NCBI GenBank assembly: GCA_026392015.1 | Contig: JAPLCW010000157.1 | Coordinates: 1-41,515 of the forward strand | Direction: 5' to 3' | Length of the DNA stretch: 41,515 bases | Source of the DNA: Candidatus Auribacterota bacterium | GTDB taxonomy: Bacteria; Auribacterota; Tritonobacteria; UBA1439 | In this document: positions 27,600 through 35,877 of the stretch, piece after piece | Layout: each line of letters opens with the position of its first letter | Numbering within the stretch: position 1 is the stretch's first letter | Notes under the pieces: model-generated | Told to the model about the DNA's origin: nothing | What the model saw: only the letters and a program-made list of their open reading frames with translations | Database searches by the model: none | Program-made: the position numbers and the translations under genes

Positions 27600-27830
27600 T
27601 TAAGGTTTTTGTTTCTGATTGAGCCAGGACTTGATTAGCTGAGCTTTTTCATGCTTAGGCAATGCTTTTTTGTTCAACCAGCGGTAGGCAGTATCCCTGG
27701 ATACTCCGGCATGTTTAGCCAGGTCCTTGATATTTGCGTCGAACCTGCGATGTATTTTCCAATATTCGATAAGGCTCACGGCTATCCTTGCGCAGAAGTC
27801 ATTAGTGCTTGTTTCGTTTTTCATTTTCAT
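27600..27830 (-). CDS. Small helix-turn-helix DNA-binding protein
   Basis: A 76-residue protein if it starts at the ATG ending at 27830; a longer frame reaches 27848 by a non-ATG start, and another ATG lies two codons in. The C-terminal half has a clear HTH: IKDLAKHAGVSRDTAYRWLNKK, followed by a basic Lys/Gln-rich tail. It resembles small transposase-like or prophage regulators. No SD is visible. It is convergent with the AAA ATPase gene; the gap 27416-27599 is AT-rich with no gene. Confidence 0.6.
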   Translation of the reverse strand: MKMKNETSTNDFCARIAVSLIEYWKIHRRFDANIKDLAKHAGVSRDTAYRWLNKKALPKHEKAQLIKSWLNQKQKP

Positions 27831-27866
27831 ATTTATTGTCAACACCACTTTGAAATGTATCTTATT

Positions 27867-28064
27867 CCACCGGTTTGAAAGTTCCCTTTTCTTCGTCTTC
27901 TTCTTGTTTATTCAAGTCACCGGAGGGACATCTTGGGCCGAAAGCGATCATAGTGCGTTCATAAAGACATGTAGAATGCAATTGCAGGCCATTTACGGCA
28001 AGCCGCGTGCCAAGTTTTAGGTACATCTGCAAACCGGTGAAATCAGGAACTTTCACGCCGGTGG
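27867..28064. mobile_element. 198-bp inverted-repeat-bounded element truncating the SGNH gene
   Basis: CCACCGGTTTGAAAGTTCC (27867-27885) and the complement of 28046-28064 (CCACCGGCGTGAAAGTTCC) form a 19-bp terminal inverted repeat with 2 mismatches. A further CAAACCGGTG sits just inside the right end. On the minus strand one 68-codon frame (28068-27862) runs from end to end. The left-reading SGNH gene ends exactly at its right border. No target duplication is visible. Confidence 0.6.
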
Positions 28065-28433
28065 TCACACCTCAAGGTATAACGGCCAGTTGGGTCCATT
28101 CTTTCCCCTCCACCCGAGCGTATTGGAGTCCCCGAATGCGAATATGCGGTATTCATCTCCCTTGACTGTGGGAAGCTCTTTTCCTCTGAATCCCTGAGAG
28201 TTGAAAATGGAGAAGCCGCTGCGTGGCCGCCAGAAAAGATAAGGGTCATAGGTGAAATAGTCATCATTGAAAGAATGGTAGTCTCTCCGCTCATTCTTTT
28301 TTAATACCTGTATGTGAAGGGGGGAATAGTTATAGTCGATGATAATCAAGAAAAGCTAGAAGGTGAAAACTGCGATACCGATAAGGAGCATCATTATCCA
28401 GAATCTCACTGCGTACGCAACCACCTTACGCAT
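28065..28433 (-). pseudogene. SGNH/GDSL-type hydrolase, N-terminal remnant with internal stop
   Basis: Reading leftward from ATG (28433; GAGG about 8 bases before it), MRKVVAYAVRFWIMMLLIGI leads into a TM segment that is cut by an in-frame TAG (28358-28356, codon 26). The same frame continues with LFLIIIDYNYSPLH, then a periplasmic part with FNSQGFRG and the catalytic block RIFAFGDSNTLGW, whose Ser is the SGNH nucleophile. It ends at YLEV plus a stop formed at the border of the inverted-repeat element; the rest of the hydrolase is absent. TAG is a normal stop in neighbouring genes, so recoding is unlikely. Relatives are membrane-anchored acyl-esterases or O-acetyltransferase partners. Confidence 0.75.
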
Positions 28434-28482
28434 TGTTGCCTCGTCTTTCCCATGTGTGGAGAGCGGTTTGTTCTCACGCCAA

Positions 28483-29508
28483 TTACACTTTTTTGGCAAT
28501 GATATTCCAGTGCCAGTTTGTTGTTCGAAGGAGCGGTATTTTTGCGATTGCGCGGTCGATCGCTATCAGAAAGGATTCGATCCACGGAGAGGGCGCGCGA
28601 AGCTTCGTGAGCAATGTGTACTCCTGAATGAATCCGTTTAGGTACCATATTCGGGAGAGGGATACCGGTTCGAGGGCGGCGCTCTTCAGGAGCTGTAGAA
28701 TTCTTTTCCTGGTGAATCCCTTCGCGGCCCGATCACCGGGGGAGTGAGGTTCACATCCACTCCCTCCTACCTCGATGAGCACGCCTTTTGCCGGGCGTAT
28801 ATCCCTGGCCTTGCGCAACGCGGCGGCGGGAGAGCGGATGAAAATTTTTGCAGCCTTGAGCGACACGGATAAGGCCCTCCTCGCAGGCAGCACTGTGTAA
28901 TAAGGCCAGGCATTCGGCTCGAACCCCAGAATTACCAGTCCCCCCGGTTTGCAGACTCTCGCCATCTCTCGGAGACATAGCCCGGCGGACGGAAGATGGT
29001 GGAGCGCCGCGGTGATCATGACCGCGTCGAAGCTCTCGGAGGGGAATGGGATGGACTCTGCATCGAGTACGAAGAAATATGAGGCTCCTCCCCGCGAGTC
29101 TATCCTGCGCAGTCTCTCTCTCGTTTTCATGACCATCCCGGCGGAGACATCGCTGAGATAAACCGTAAGGCCCCTGGCAGTAAGGCGCGCCGCATCCCAC
29201 CCGGTCCCGCAGCCGAGTTCGAGTACCGATGCACCCGGGGGGAGCGCCGCGAGATGCTCGTGATACTTGTTCTTGAACGCGGCCACTCGCGCACAGTCCA
29301 GATTGTGCGCTTCGTCGAAAGCCGCACTCATCGTGCTATGGTAAGCGCTCTCCTGTTCTTTGAATGTACCGAGAGAAACAGGGAGAAGGATCGGAATGCC
29401 GTTGTCGATGGGGTATATCCTGCCGCAGAGCACGCAGTGGAGACAGCCCGATGCCTCTCGCAGGGTGCTGCGACAATCGATGCAGATGGGCAAAATCGTT
29501 TCGCGCAT
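28483..29508 (-). CDS. SAM-dependent methyltransferase with N-terminal zinc ribbon
   Basis: A 341-residue class I methyltransferase if started at the ATG ending at 29508; a TTG at 29541 would add 11 residues. The N-terminus has a Trm112-like zinc ribbon with Cys9, Cys12, Cys25 and Cys28. SAM motif I is VLELGCGTGW (95-104). VYLSDVSAGMV, FVLDAESIPFPSESFD and a motif like VCKPGGLVIL follow, as in UbiE/COQ5 relatives. The C-terminal 100 residues are basic. It lies upstream of the broken SGNH gene on the same strand, a pairing common in envelope or polysaccharide modification loci. The substrate is unknown. Confidence 0.85.
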   Translation of the reverse strand: MRETILPICIDCRSTLREASGCLHCVLCGRIYPIDNGIPILLPVSLGTFKEQESAYHSTMSAAFDEAHNLDCARVAAFKNKYHEHLAALPPGASVLELGCGTGWDAARLTARGLTVYLSDVSAGMVMKTRERLRRIDSRGGASYFFVLDAESIPFPSESFDAVMITAALHHLPSAGLCLREMARVCKPGGLVILGFEPNAWPYYTVLPARRALSVSLKAAKIFIRSPAAALRKARDIRPAKGVLIEVGGSGCEPHSPGDRAAKGFTRKRILQLLKSAALEPVSLSRIWYLNGFIQEYTLLTKLRAPSPWIESFLIAIDRAIAKIPLLRTTNWHWNIIAKKV

Positions 29509-29676
29509 ATGAAATTGCTTGACGCCCGGGCTCCTGGGCAATAAAATATATCCAGATATATGGGTTCGCGCAGGTGCAGGAAGGCATTATAACCCCGCCG
29601 GGACGCCGATGCACTTGATTTTTCGCTAGGGAGCAATCAGTTCGGTAAGCCTTGTTTCCCCCAGAGGAGTTGTTGT

Positions 29677-30672
29677 ATGAATGATGCGCCGCCAAGAAAA
29701 TGGCGAGTGTTCAAGTGGATAGGGCTCAGCCTGCTGTTGATCCTCCTTGCCGGCAGCGTCCTGCTCAATATGGCACTGTTTGTCCTCGTGGGTGGATCCG
29801 CGGGTTCGGGGAGCGACACGTTCAAGCTCAAGGAAACGACCATCGAGGGAGAGGGATTGAAAAAGGCCGCCCTCATCCCCGTGAAAGGGGTCATCGGCCG
29901 CGGTTATGGCGAGTCGTTGCTGCCGGGGCGCGGAACGGTGGAAATGATCCTCGCCCAGCTCAAGCGGGCTGCGAGCGATAACGATGTGAAAGCGGTAATC
30001 CTCGAAATCGACAGCCCCGGGGGAAGCGTCGGGGATAGCGATCTCATCTACCATGAGGTCCTGGAAGTGCGGAAGAAGGGAAAGCCCGTGGTTGCATGCC
30101 TTCAGGATGTCGCGGCGTCGGGGGCATACTACATTGCCGTGGCCTCGGACAGGATTATCGCACAGCCGACAACGATCACGGGAAGCATAGGGGTTATTCT
30201 GCACGGCGTGAATGTCGAGGGACTCTTTCAGAAGATAGGATTGCGAGAGGTGACGATTAAGAAGGGGGCGATGAAGGATATTCTCTCGCCCACCAGGACC
30301 ATGACCCCCGAGGAGGAGCAGCTCCTCCAGAATATCACGGATGAAGTATGGTACCGGTTCGCGTCGCTCGTCGCCTCGGGGAGGAATTTAAGCAGGGAAC
30401 AAATGACCACGATTGCGGACGGGAGGATCTACCTCGCCCCGGATGCGCTCAGGATAGGGCTGGTGGACTCGATCGGTTACCGGGACGACGCCGTTTCGGC
30501 GGTGGAAGAGCTTGCCGGGGAGAAGAAGCTCCGCCTCATTCGCTATGAGAAGCTTTTCTCGTTCCGGGATCTGCTGAGCGCGCAGTCGTACGCCATGCCT
30601 ATGGCGGAACTCAAGGGGTGTCTTGCCGAGGCCGGGTCCCCGAAGCTCATGTACCTGTGGACGCTGGACTAG
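29677..30672 (+). CDS. sppA: Signal peptide peptidase SppA (short form)
   Basis: Membrane-anchored Ser/Lys protease that degrades cleaved signal peptides. At 331 residues it corresponds to the short Bacillus-type SppA. A TM anchor covers about residues 14-38. The nucleophile is Ser148 in VAASGAYYIA and the general base Lys200 in GAMKDILSP, matching the Ser147/Lys199 spacing of the Bacillus enzyme. The SD GAGGAG lies ahead of ATG 29677. It is divergent from the methyltransferase gene, with a 168-base gap between them. Confidence 0.93.
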   Translation: MNDAPPRKWRVFKWIGLSLLLILLAGSVLLNMALFVLVGGSAGSGSDTFKLKETTIEGEGLKKAALIPVKGVIGRGYGESLLPGRGTVEMILAQLKRAASDNDVKAVILEIDSPGGSVGDSDLIYHEVLEVRKKGKPVVACLQDVAASGAYYIAVASDRIIAQPTTITGSIGVILHGVNVEGLFQKIGLREVTIKKGAMKDILSPTRTMTPEEEQLLQNITDEVWYRFASLVASGRNLSREQMTTIADGRIYLAPDALRIGLVDSIGYRDDAVSAVEELAGEKKLRLIRYEKLFSFRDLLSAQSYAMPMAELKGCLAEAGSPKLMYLWTLD

Positions 30673-30711
30673 GGGATGATTGGAGTATTCGGCAGCAGGA
30701 TGTGACACGGT

Positions 30712-31632
30712 ATGCTTACAAAACGATCAGATATAACCTATATAGCCTACATCAATAAGCAGCAGGTTGTGCGGATGAAGCCCGACCTTGTCGAGCGAGG
30801 TTTCCATATCAGGGAGAATGTACCGCACGCCTTCTATGGGGCCAGCAGGGACGGGGTGAGCCTGACCGCCTTCAAGAACGGGAAGCTGCTCATCCAGGGA
30901 AAGGGAGCGCACGACTTTATTCTCTTTTATCTGGAGCCGGTCCTTCTGAAGGAGGCCACCCTCGGTTATGAGGAGATTCTCGACCCGTCAATCGGCGAAG
31001 CCCGCATCGGTGTGGACGAGAGCGGCAAGGGTGATTATTTCGGCCCCCTCATCATCGCCGCGGCATATGTTGACGGAGCGTCCGCCCGGAAGCTGCTCGA
31101 CCTCGGCGTCGCGGACAGCAAGCAACTCACCCCGAAGCGCATCGAAGAGATGGCGGAGGTGCTTACACGTGAGACGATTCACTCGATCGTGGCCATCGGC
31201 CCCGAGAAGTACAATGCGCTCTATGAAAAAATAGGGAATCTGAACCGGCTCCTGGCGTGGGGGCACGCGCGCGCCTTGGAAAACGTGCTCATAAAAAAAA
31301 CGGGATGCAAGAAGGCGATCCTCGACAAGTTTGCGGATAAAAGCGTGCTCACCCTCGCCCTGATGAAAAGGGGGAAGAAGATCGATACCGTGTTTCGGGA
31401 GCGCGCGGAGTCGGATATCGCTGTCGCGGCCGCTTCGGTGATTGCACGGAACGAGTTCTGCAAGCGAATGGACAAGCTCGGGGAGGAGTTCAAGATCGAG
31501 TTTCCGAAGGGCGCCGGTCCCGCCGTGGAGCGGGTGGCGAAGGAGTTTGTGTCAATTCACGGTGTGGAGCATCTTGCCAAAGTGGTGAAATTGCATTTCA
31601 AGATCAGCAAGAAGGTGATCTTGGAGAGCTGA
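30712..31632 (+). CDS. rnhC: Ribonuclease HIII
   Basis: Cuts the RNA strand of RNA-DNA hybrids. The 306-residue length and two-domain layout are those of RNase HIII: an N-terminal TBP-like substrate-binding domain (about 1-85) and the catalytic domain beginning RIGVDESGKGDYFGPL. The predicted DEDD residues are Asp102, Glu103, Asp205 (in ILDKF) and Asp235 (in AESD), in good agreement with the spacing in the Geobacillus enzyme. The SD before ATG 30712 is weak. It follows sppA by 39 bases. Confidence 0.95.
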   Translation: MLTKRSDITYIAYINKQQVVRMKPDLVERGFHIRENVPHAFYGASRDGVSLTAFKNGKLLIQGKGAHDFILFYLEPVLLKEATLGYEEILDPSIGEARIGVDESGKGDYFGPLIIAAAYVDGASARKLLDLGVADSKQLTPKRIEEMAEVLTRETIHSIVAIGPEKYNALYEKIGNLNRLLAWGHARALENVLIKKTGCKKAILDKFADKSVLTLALMKRGKKIDTVFRERAESDIAVAAASVIARNEFCKRMDKLGEEFKIEFPKGAGPAVERVAKEFVSIHGVEHLAKVVKLHFKISKKVILES

Positions 31633-31703
31633 GCCGTAGCTGGGCTGATTGCGCGTATAAAAACCTGGACTTTCCCCGCTATTTCCAAAAGGCTTGATAG
31701 TAC

Positions 31704-31800
31704 ACCGCAGAGACGCAGAGCACGGTCGCAGAGAAATAACTCATAACAACTTGATTCTCCGCGTGCTGCATCATCTCTGCGCTCTCTGCGTCTCCGCGGT
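31704..31800. repeat. CCGCAGAGACGCAGAG word inverted repeat after rnhC
   Basis: Arm 31704-31734 (ACCGCAGAGACGCAGAG plus more) faces 31774-31800, whose complement starts ACCGCGGAGACGCAGAG. The same word reappears singly at 41335-41361. It lies in the 358-base gap 31633-31990, which otherwise holds only a candidate promoter. Confidence 0.85.
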
Positions 31801-31925
31801 AAAATATAAACCGCTCATTTTCCAGACGTGGAGTAGTACAGAGGCTGGAGATTGTATCTGGTTGGTAACTGGACAGTAACGAATTTAATGCTTAATATTT
31901 TAGGGAATGTATTGATAAAAACCGG

Positions 31926-31955
31926 TTGACCGGGCATTCCCCTCTCTGCTAGCAT
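31926..31955 (+). promoter_or_regulatory. Possible sigma-70 promoter before the small secreted-protein gene
   Basis: TTGACC (31926-31931) and TAGCAT (31950-31955) with an 18-base spacer, 35 bases before ATG 31991. The -10 box is a modest match. Confidence 0.4.
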
Positions 31956-31990
31956 ACGCGTGTATACAAGTGAAAGCTCCCGGAGGCGAT

Positions 31991-32368
31991 ATGGTAAGGA
32001 ATTGCATTCTCCCTCTCGTGCTCATAACGATATTTCTTTCTTCTCCGGCATCTGCTGCGATTGACAAACTCCAGAAGGAAGATGCGCAGCGTCTCGTTGT
32101 CGGCCTCATGAATCTCTACTACAATATTGGGAAGGGGTTCGTCGGATATTGCAAAGACACGGTCTATGCCATTCCGGACCTGCCGAAGGCAATCGCCACC
32201 GATGTATTCCAGGTCGGACAAAAGGGCGTTCCCAGCTACTATCAGACCGAACAGGAGAAGAAGGAGCTCGAAAAACAGGAGCGCATGGAGAAGACCTTGA
32301 AGAAAGAGGAGAAGAAACTCCAGCAGAAAGAGGGCGGGCAGGGGATTACGTCCATTGAAAAAAGATAG
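31991..32368 (+). CDS. Small secreted protein with Lys/Glu-rich helical tail
   Basis: ATG 31991, directly after a GGAGG site, gives 125 residues; an upstream GTG at 31970 would add 7 that disrupt the signal peptide. The signal peptide is typical (VRNCILPLVLITIFLSSPASA, cleavage after ASA). The middle part has LVVGLMNLYYNIGKGF and a YAIPDLPKAIATDVF motif. The last 40 residues are a highly charged helix of Glu, Lys and Gln. It may be related to the short PVC-type secreted proteins with 'IP' motifs, but I cannot assign a family. Confidence 0.7.
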   Translation: MVRNCILPLVLITIFLSSPASAAIDKLQKEDAQRLVVGLMNLYYNIGKGFVGYCKDTVYAIPDLPKAIATDVFQVGQKGVPSYYQTEQEKKELEKQERMEKTLKKEEKKLQQKEGGQGITSIEKR

Positions 32369-32581
32369 ATGTATGCGCGTGGACACCGTTGCCTGATCCA
32401 TAGAGTGTCGCGATCACCCAGATGCGCTCATTGCTGATTTTCTGATTCGTGGGTACTGAATTATCTTATAGCAGAGGCAACCCCTCCCTAGCGTGCCTTT
32501 TCCTGAAAATGGAGAAGGGAAGAAAAGAACTCCCCACCTGGGATCGAGGGATATAGTTTTGCCTCTTAATCTGTTACACGA

Positions 32582-32596
32582 GCGGCCCTAGGCCGC
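32582..32596 (+). repeat. GCGGCC-CTA-GGCCGC hairpin before a secreted-protein gene
   Basis: A perfect 6-bp stem with a 3-base loop, ending 10 bases before ATG 32607. It matches the hairpin before glgM except for the loop. The remainder of the gap 32369-32581 shows no gene; a GAAGGGAAGAAAAG purine run lies at about 32514-32527. Confidence 0.45.
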
Positions 32597-32606
32597 AACA
32601 CCCGAG

Positions 32607-33746
32607 ATGCTCAATTCAAAGACCAAGATACTATGTCTGATTTTCCTTGTTGCGTCTGCGCGCGCCGCGTGTCTCGCCGGAGATTGCACGGATACGGTGC
32701 CCACGGATGCCATACTGTTCGCCCACCTCGACATCAAGGAGCAAGACCCGGGGCAGAAGTGGATTTTTAGCGAACTCACTCGATATCTCATCGCAAGGGC
32801 GCAGGGAGAGGAGGGGCGGCCGGCGCTCGGGGAGATCAATCTTTGCCGCTTCTCCGACTTCTGTTTCGCGCTCCTTCCCCCTGACAGCCAGGACCATGTG
32901 CAGATGCTCATGGCCGCGAACCTCCTCTCGAGCAACGGTTCCTTTGGGGTGACGTACGGAGACCAGAAGTTCCAGCTCAACGTGAGGAACACCGAGACGG
33001 CGACGAAGACGCAGACCCAGCTCCTCACGTATCTCCTCGGCATCGCCTGCAAGATCTCGTCCGGGAGCGTCCCGGAGGACGGGATATTCTCCAACCCGGT
33101 CATCGAGAAAAAGGGAAAGTTCTCTGCGTACTCCGTGAGCGACAGCAGGGCGGTCATGGCCACGAACAGGCAGATCGTGAAGGCCGCACTGGACGGAAAG
33201 GGCGGCCTCGCTTCGTCGCCCTCCTGCCGGGAAGCCATGTCGCTCCTTCCCAAGGGAATGGATATGTATGGCTACGCGCAGAACGATAGATCGTCCCTCA
33301 GCAAGCTGCTTTCAGAGAAAAAGAATGGATGGTATACGTTTGTGCTCATGCTCCTTGGCCCCGCCAAACGGATCGGGCTCGCGCTCGATGTTATAGACAA
33401 GGATCAGAGTTCAGTCGCCCTTGTTCTCGTCCCGAACAATCCCCAGGAGATCCATGAGCTGCGTGTAAGGCTCGAGCAAACCCTCGGTCTCCTCATGGCC
33501 CAGTATCTCGACCCGCAGATCAAGAGCGCGATCCAGTACGAGGAGCTGCCCGGCGCGGTGAGGATCAATGCAAAGCTCACCAGCACCTCCTCATTCTGGC
33601 GAGAGGCGTTCCGCGTGAAGAGCGCCCCGCGCGCGCCCGCACGGGGAAACGGAAAGACGAAGGGGCCACAGCAGGGATCGGTCGGTTCTCCGCCGCAGGA
33701 TTCTGTGGAGACGAAGCATGCACCAGAGGGAGCAACAGGGTTGTAG
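32607..33746 (+). CDS. Secreted protein of unknown function (DUF3352-like)
   Basis: A 379-residue protein with a signal peptide (LNSKTKILCLIFLVASARA) and mature start near residue 25. Its build, an opening 'VPTDAILFAHLDI' strand, a ktQtqLLtyLLG helix and a late SSVALVLVPNN strand, resembles DUF3352-type periplasmic proteins, but this is a weak match. The last 40 residues are a low-complexity Ala/Pro/Gly/Lys tail. The next gene starts inside its 3' end (29 bases overlap). No SD is evident; the GCGGCC hairpin lies where one would be. Confidence 0.65.
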   Translation: MLNSKTKILCLIFLVASARAACLAGDCTDTVPTDAILFAHLDIKEQDPGQKWIFSELTRYLIARAQGEEGRPALGEINLCRFSDFCFALLPPDSQDHVQMLMAANLLSSNGSFGVTYGDQKFQLNVRNTETATKTQTQLLTYLLGIACKISSGSVPEDGIFSNPVIEKKGKFSAYSVSDSRAVMATNRQIVKAALDGKGGLASSPSCREAMSLLPKGMDMYGYAQNDRSSLSKLLSEKKNGWYTFVLMLLGPAKRIGLALDVIDKDQSSVALVLVPNNPQEIHELRVRLEQTLGLLMAQYLDPQIKSAIQYEELPGAVRINAKLTSTSSFWREAFRVKSAPRAPARGNGKTKGPQQGSVGSPPQDSVETKHAPEGATGL

Positions 33747-34380
33747 CGGGGAGGCGCGGCAGGCGCTTGATGCGCTCGGGAAGGGCGGCATCGAGGCGCG
33801 CTGGGCCTCCGGGCGTGCCGGGGCGCTCGAATTGGCGCTCTCGCTCATCATGCCTCGGGACACGGTCGGCGTGGGCGGATCGGTCACGTTGGATGCGATC
33901 GGTCTCACGGAAGCGTTGCGCAGCGGGAAGCTTCACGGAGGTACCGTCACTTTCCTCGATCAGTACCGGAGAGACCTCTCTGGCGAGGAATCGCTCTCCC
34001 TTAGACACAAAAGCCTTGAATCGGATATCTTCTTCAGCGGGACGAACGCGGTCACAACGGCGGGGGAACTCGTCAATATGGATGGGTACGGGAACCGCGT
34101 CGCTGCGCTTGCATTCGGCCCGAAGCGCGTGTGCATCGTCGCGGGTGTCAATAAGCTTGTCGCGGATCTTCCCGCCGCCCTTGCACGTATCCGGGGAAAG
34201 GCGGCGCCCCTCAACTGCCGGCGGCTGAACCGGCAGACCCCCTGCGCGACACTCGGCCGCTGTGATGAGCGGAACTGCGCCGCGCCGGAAAGAATCTGCA
34301 ATGTCCTGTCCGTGATACGGAGACAGCCGGGGGGGAACCGCATCACGGTCATCCTCGTCGGCGAGGAACTCGGGTATTAA
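33718..34380 (+). CDS. LUD-domain protein (lactate-utilisation protein family)
   Basis: A 220-residue cytosolic LUD protein. TVGVGGSVTLDAIGL is the glycine-rich start of the domain, and TTAGELVNMDGYGNRVAALAFGPK is the family's central motif (split across residues about 120-143). VAGVNKLVADLPAALARI follows. The tail carries the Cys cluster TPCATLGRCDERNC plus ERICN, typical of this subgroup and suited to metal or Fe-S binding. It overlaps the upstream gene and converges with the PduS-like gene. LUD proteins act in lactate/glycolate oxidation complexes; the partner LutA/LutB genes are not here. Confidence 0.85.
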   Translation: MHQREQQGCSGEARQALDALGKGGIEARWASGRAGALELALSLIMPRDTVGVGGSVTLDAIGLTEALRSGKLHGGTVTFLDQYRRDLSGEESLSLRHKSLESDIFFSGTNAVTTAGELVNMDGYGNRVAALAFGPKRVCIVAGVNKLVADLPAALARIRGKAAPLNCRRLNRQTPCATLGRCDERNCAAPERICNVLSVIRRQPGGNRITVILVGEELGY

Positions 34381-34385
34381 AAGAT

Positions 34386-34504
34386 AGGATTAAGGATTAA
34401 GCACTAAGGATTAAGAAAGATAGGATTAAGCTCTAAGCATTAAGCAAAAGAATAGTTATTGGATGCGGAGTGTGCTTAATCCTTAGGGCTTAATCCTTAA
34501 TCCT
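34386..34504. repeat. 30-bp-arm word inverted repeat between convergent genes
   Basis: Arm 34386-34415 and the complement of 34475-34504 agree at 29 of 30 bases; the word is AGGATTAAG/CACTAAGG. The 59-base loop has more of the same, including 34425-34447, which matches 2401-2423 on the opposite strand at 22 of 23. It sits between the stops of the LUD and PduS-like genes, as a bidirectional terminator would. Confidence 0.9.
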
Positions 34505-34515
34505 GAGGTATTCTC

Positions 34516-35829
34516 TCACGCGCGGATCGAGATCGCTTCTTCTGTGACGTCGGAAACGACGCCCGTGATGCTCGCATGGAGAGGGGCGCCGAGTTTGCCT
34601 TCAGCGATATCCGCTATCAGCTGACCCGCCTTCACCATATCCCCTTTTTTTACCAGTGGAACACAAGGGGCCCCTACGTGCTGTTTGAGCGGGATGCAGA
34701 CCGCGTTCACCTCGAGAGGCTTCGTCTCCATCGGGGCATCGACATCGTACTCCTCCAGTTCCAGTCGGGAGACGAGACTGTCCACCGTCGGGCGCCGATA
34801 ATCTCTTTCAGGCCTCGCTTCCCTGACTTTTCTCCTGTGGAGAGGGGCTGCGCCGGAGGATTTGAGGCTTTCGACACACGCCTTGATGATTCTTTCCGGG
34901 GAGAGAAGAGTGGGGCAGGCGTACATGCCGCAAAGACCGCACTGGCAGCAAAGGTAGGCTTGAGAGATGACGAGCGGGTCTATCTCCTCAACCGCCTGGT
35001 AAGAGACTGCGCCCATGATGGCGTGCGGTTCCAGCGTGTGGCCGATGAGGAAGCGGGGGCAGAGGTCGGTGCAGAAGCGACATCCCTCGCAGGCGGAGCG
35101 CGCGATCTTCACATCCTGATCGATCGGTTTCCTCTTGTAGCGTACCACCTTGTGGTCCGCAGGGAGGACGATGAGGCTCGTGGTCGTCTTCCTGACCACG
35201 CCGGTTGATTCTGCCCCCATGAGCGGACCTCCGTCGATAACGGTGTAGGGAGAGACGGTGGGGCCGCCGGCGGCGGCGAGCGCGTCCCGGACCGATGTCC
35301 CCACGGGGGCGATGATTGTCTTTGGGGATCCGACGGCGCCTGTCACAGTGAGCCACCGGTGCGTAACCGCCGCGCCACCTCCCGCACGGTGGATATTGAT
35401 GAGCGTCCCGACATTTTGTACCACGGCGCCTATATCAAGCGGGATACCTCCCTCAGGGACAATCTTGCCGAGCACATCGCATACGAGCGCCTGCTCATCC
35501 CCTGCAGGGTAGTAGTTCTCGAGGAGGTGTATCTCGATAGAGTCCCTCCCCGGACACCCCTCGAGCGCGATCACCGCCTTCTCGTATTTCTCCTTGAGCG
35601 CGATGATCCCCCTCCGGGCGCCCGTCGACTGCATGACGCGCTTCATCCCTTCGACAAGCTCGCAGGCGTAGAGCGTCATGAGCTGTTGATCGACCCTGAG
35701 GAGAGGCTCGCACTCGGAACCGTTGGCAATGACGCACTCGGCCTGAGCGCTCATCTTTTTCCACGTCGGGAAACCCGCGCCGCCCGCGCCGACGACACCC
35801 GCCTGTCTGACCTGATCCACGATATTCAT
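34516..35829 (-). CDS. PduS-like/RnfC-like flavo-iron-sulfur electron transfer protein
   Basis: Predicted to pass electrons from NADH through FMN to two [4Fe-4S] clusters. The 437-residue length fits PduS (about 450) better than RnfC. The flavin/NADH part shows GAGGAGFPTWKK (14-25), NGSECEPLL and PAGDEQALV. An SLBB-type region lies near 155-225. The first cluster is Cys247, Cys250, Cys253, Cys257; the second is Cys294, Cys297, Cys300 and Cys305 in a PduS-type CGLCGMYACP. A barrel-sandwich segment (PLKQHVGAPCVPLVKKGDMV) closes it. In propanediol microcompartments PduS reduces cobalamin and binds PduT; a PduT-like gene lies upstream here. Confidence 0.88.
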   Translation of the reverse strand: MNIVDQVRQAGVVGAGGAGFPTWKKMSAQAECVIANGSECEPLLRVDQQLMTLYACELVEGMKRVMQSTGARRGIIALKEKYEKAVIALEGCPGRDSIEIHLLENYYPAGDEQALVCDVLGKIVPEGGIPLDIGAVVQNVGTLINIHRAGGGAAVTHRWLTVTGAVGSPKTIIAPVGTSVRDALAAAGGPTVSPYTVIDGGPLMGAESTGVVRKTTTSLIVLPADHKVVRYKRKPIDQDVKIARSACEGCRFCTDLCPRFLIGHTLEPHAIMGAVSYQAVEEIDPLVISQAYLCCQCGLCGMYACPTLLSPERIIKACVESLKSSGAAPLHRRKVREARPERDYRRPTVDSLVSRLELEEYDVDAPMETKPLEVNAVCIPLKQHVGAPCVPLVKKGDMVKAGQLIADIAEGKLGAPLHASITGVVSDVTEEAISIRA

Positions 35830-35877
35830 CTTATAATCTTGGCTCTTCTTCGTTTTTCGTGGGTGACTAAAATTACT

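Noticed and set aside
27862..28068. 68-codon minus-strand ORF across the inverted-repeat element, as a gene
   Set aside because: Its ends coincide with the element ends and there is no SD, so the open frame may be incidental; kept only as a note in the element.
28356..28358. TAG in the SGNH frame as a recoded amino acid
   Set aside because: TAG ends several intact genes here (e.g. the first trkA, trkH and the 55-residue ORF), and the same gene is also truncated downstream, so pseudogene is simpler.
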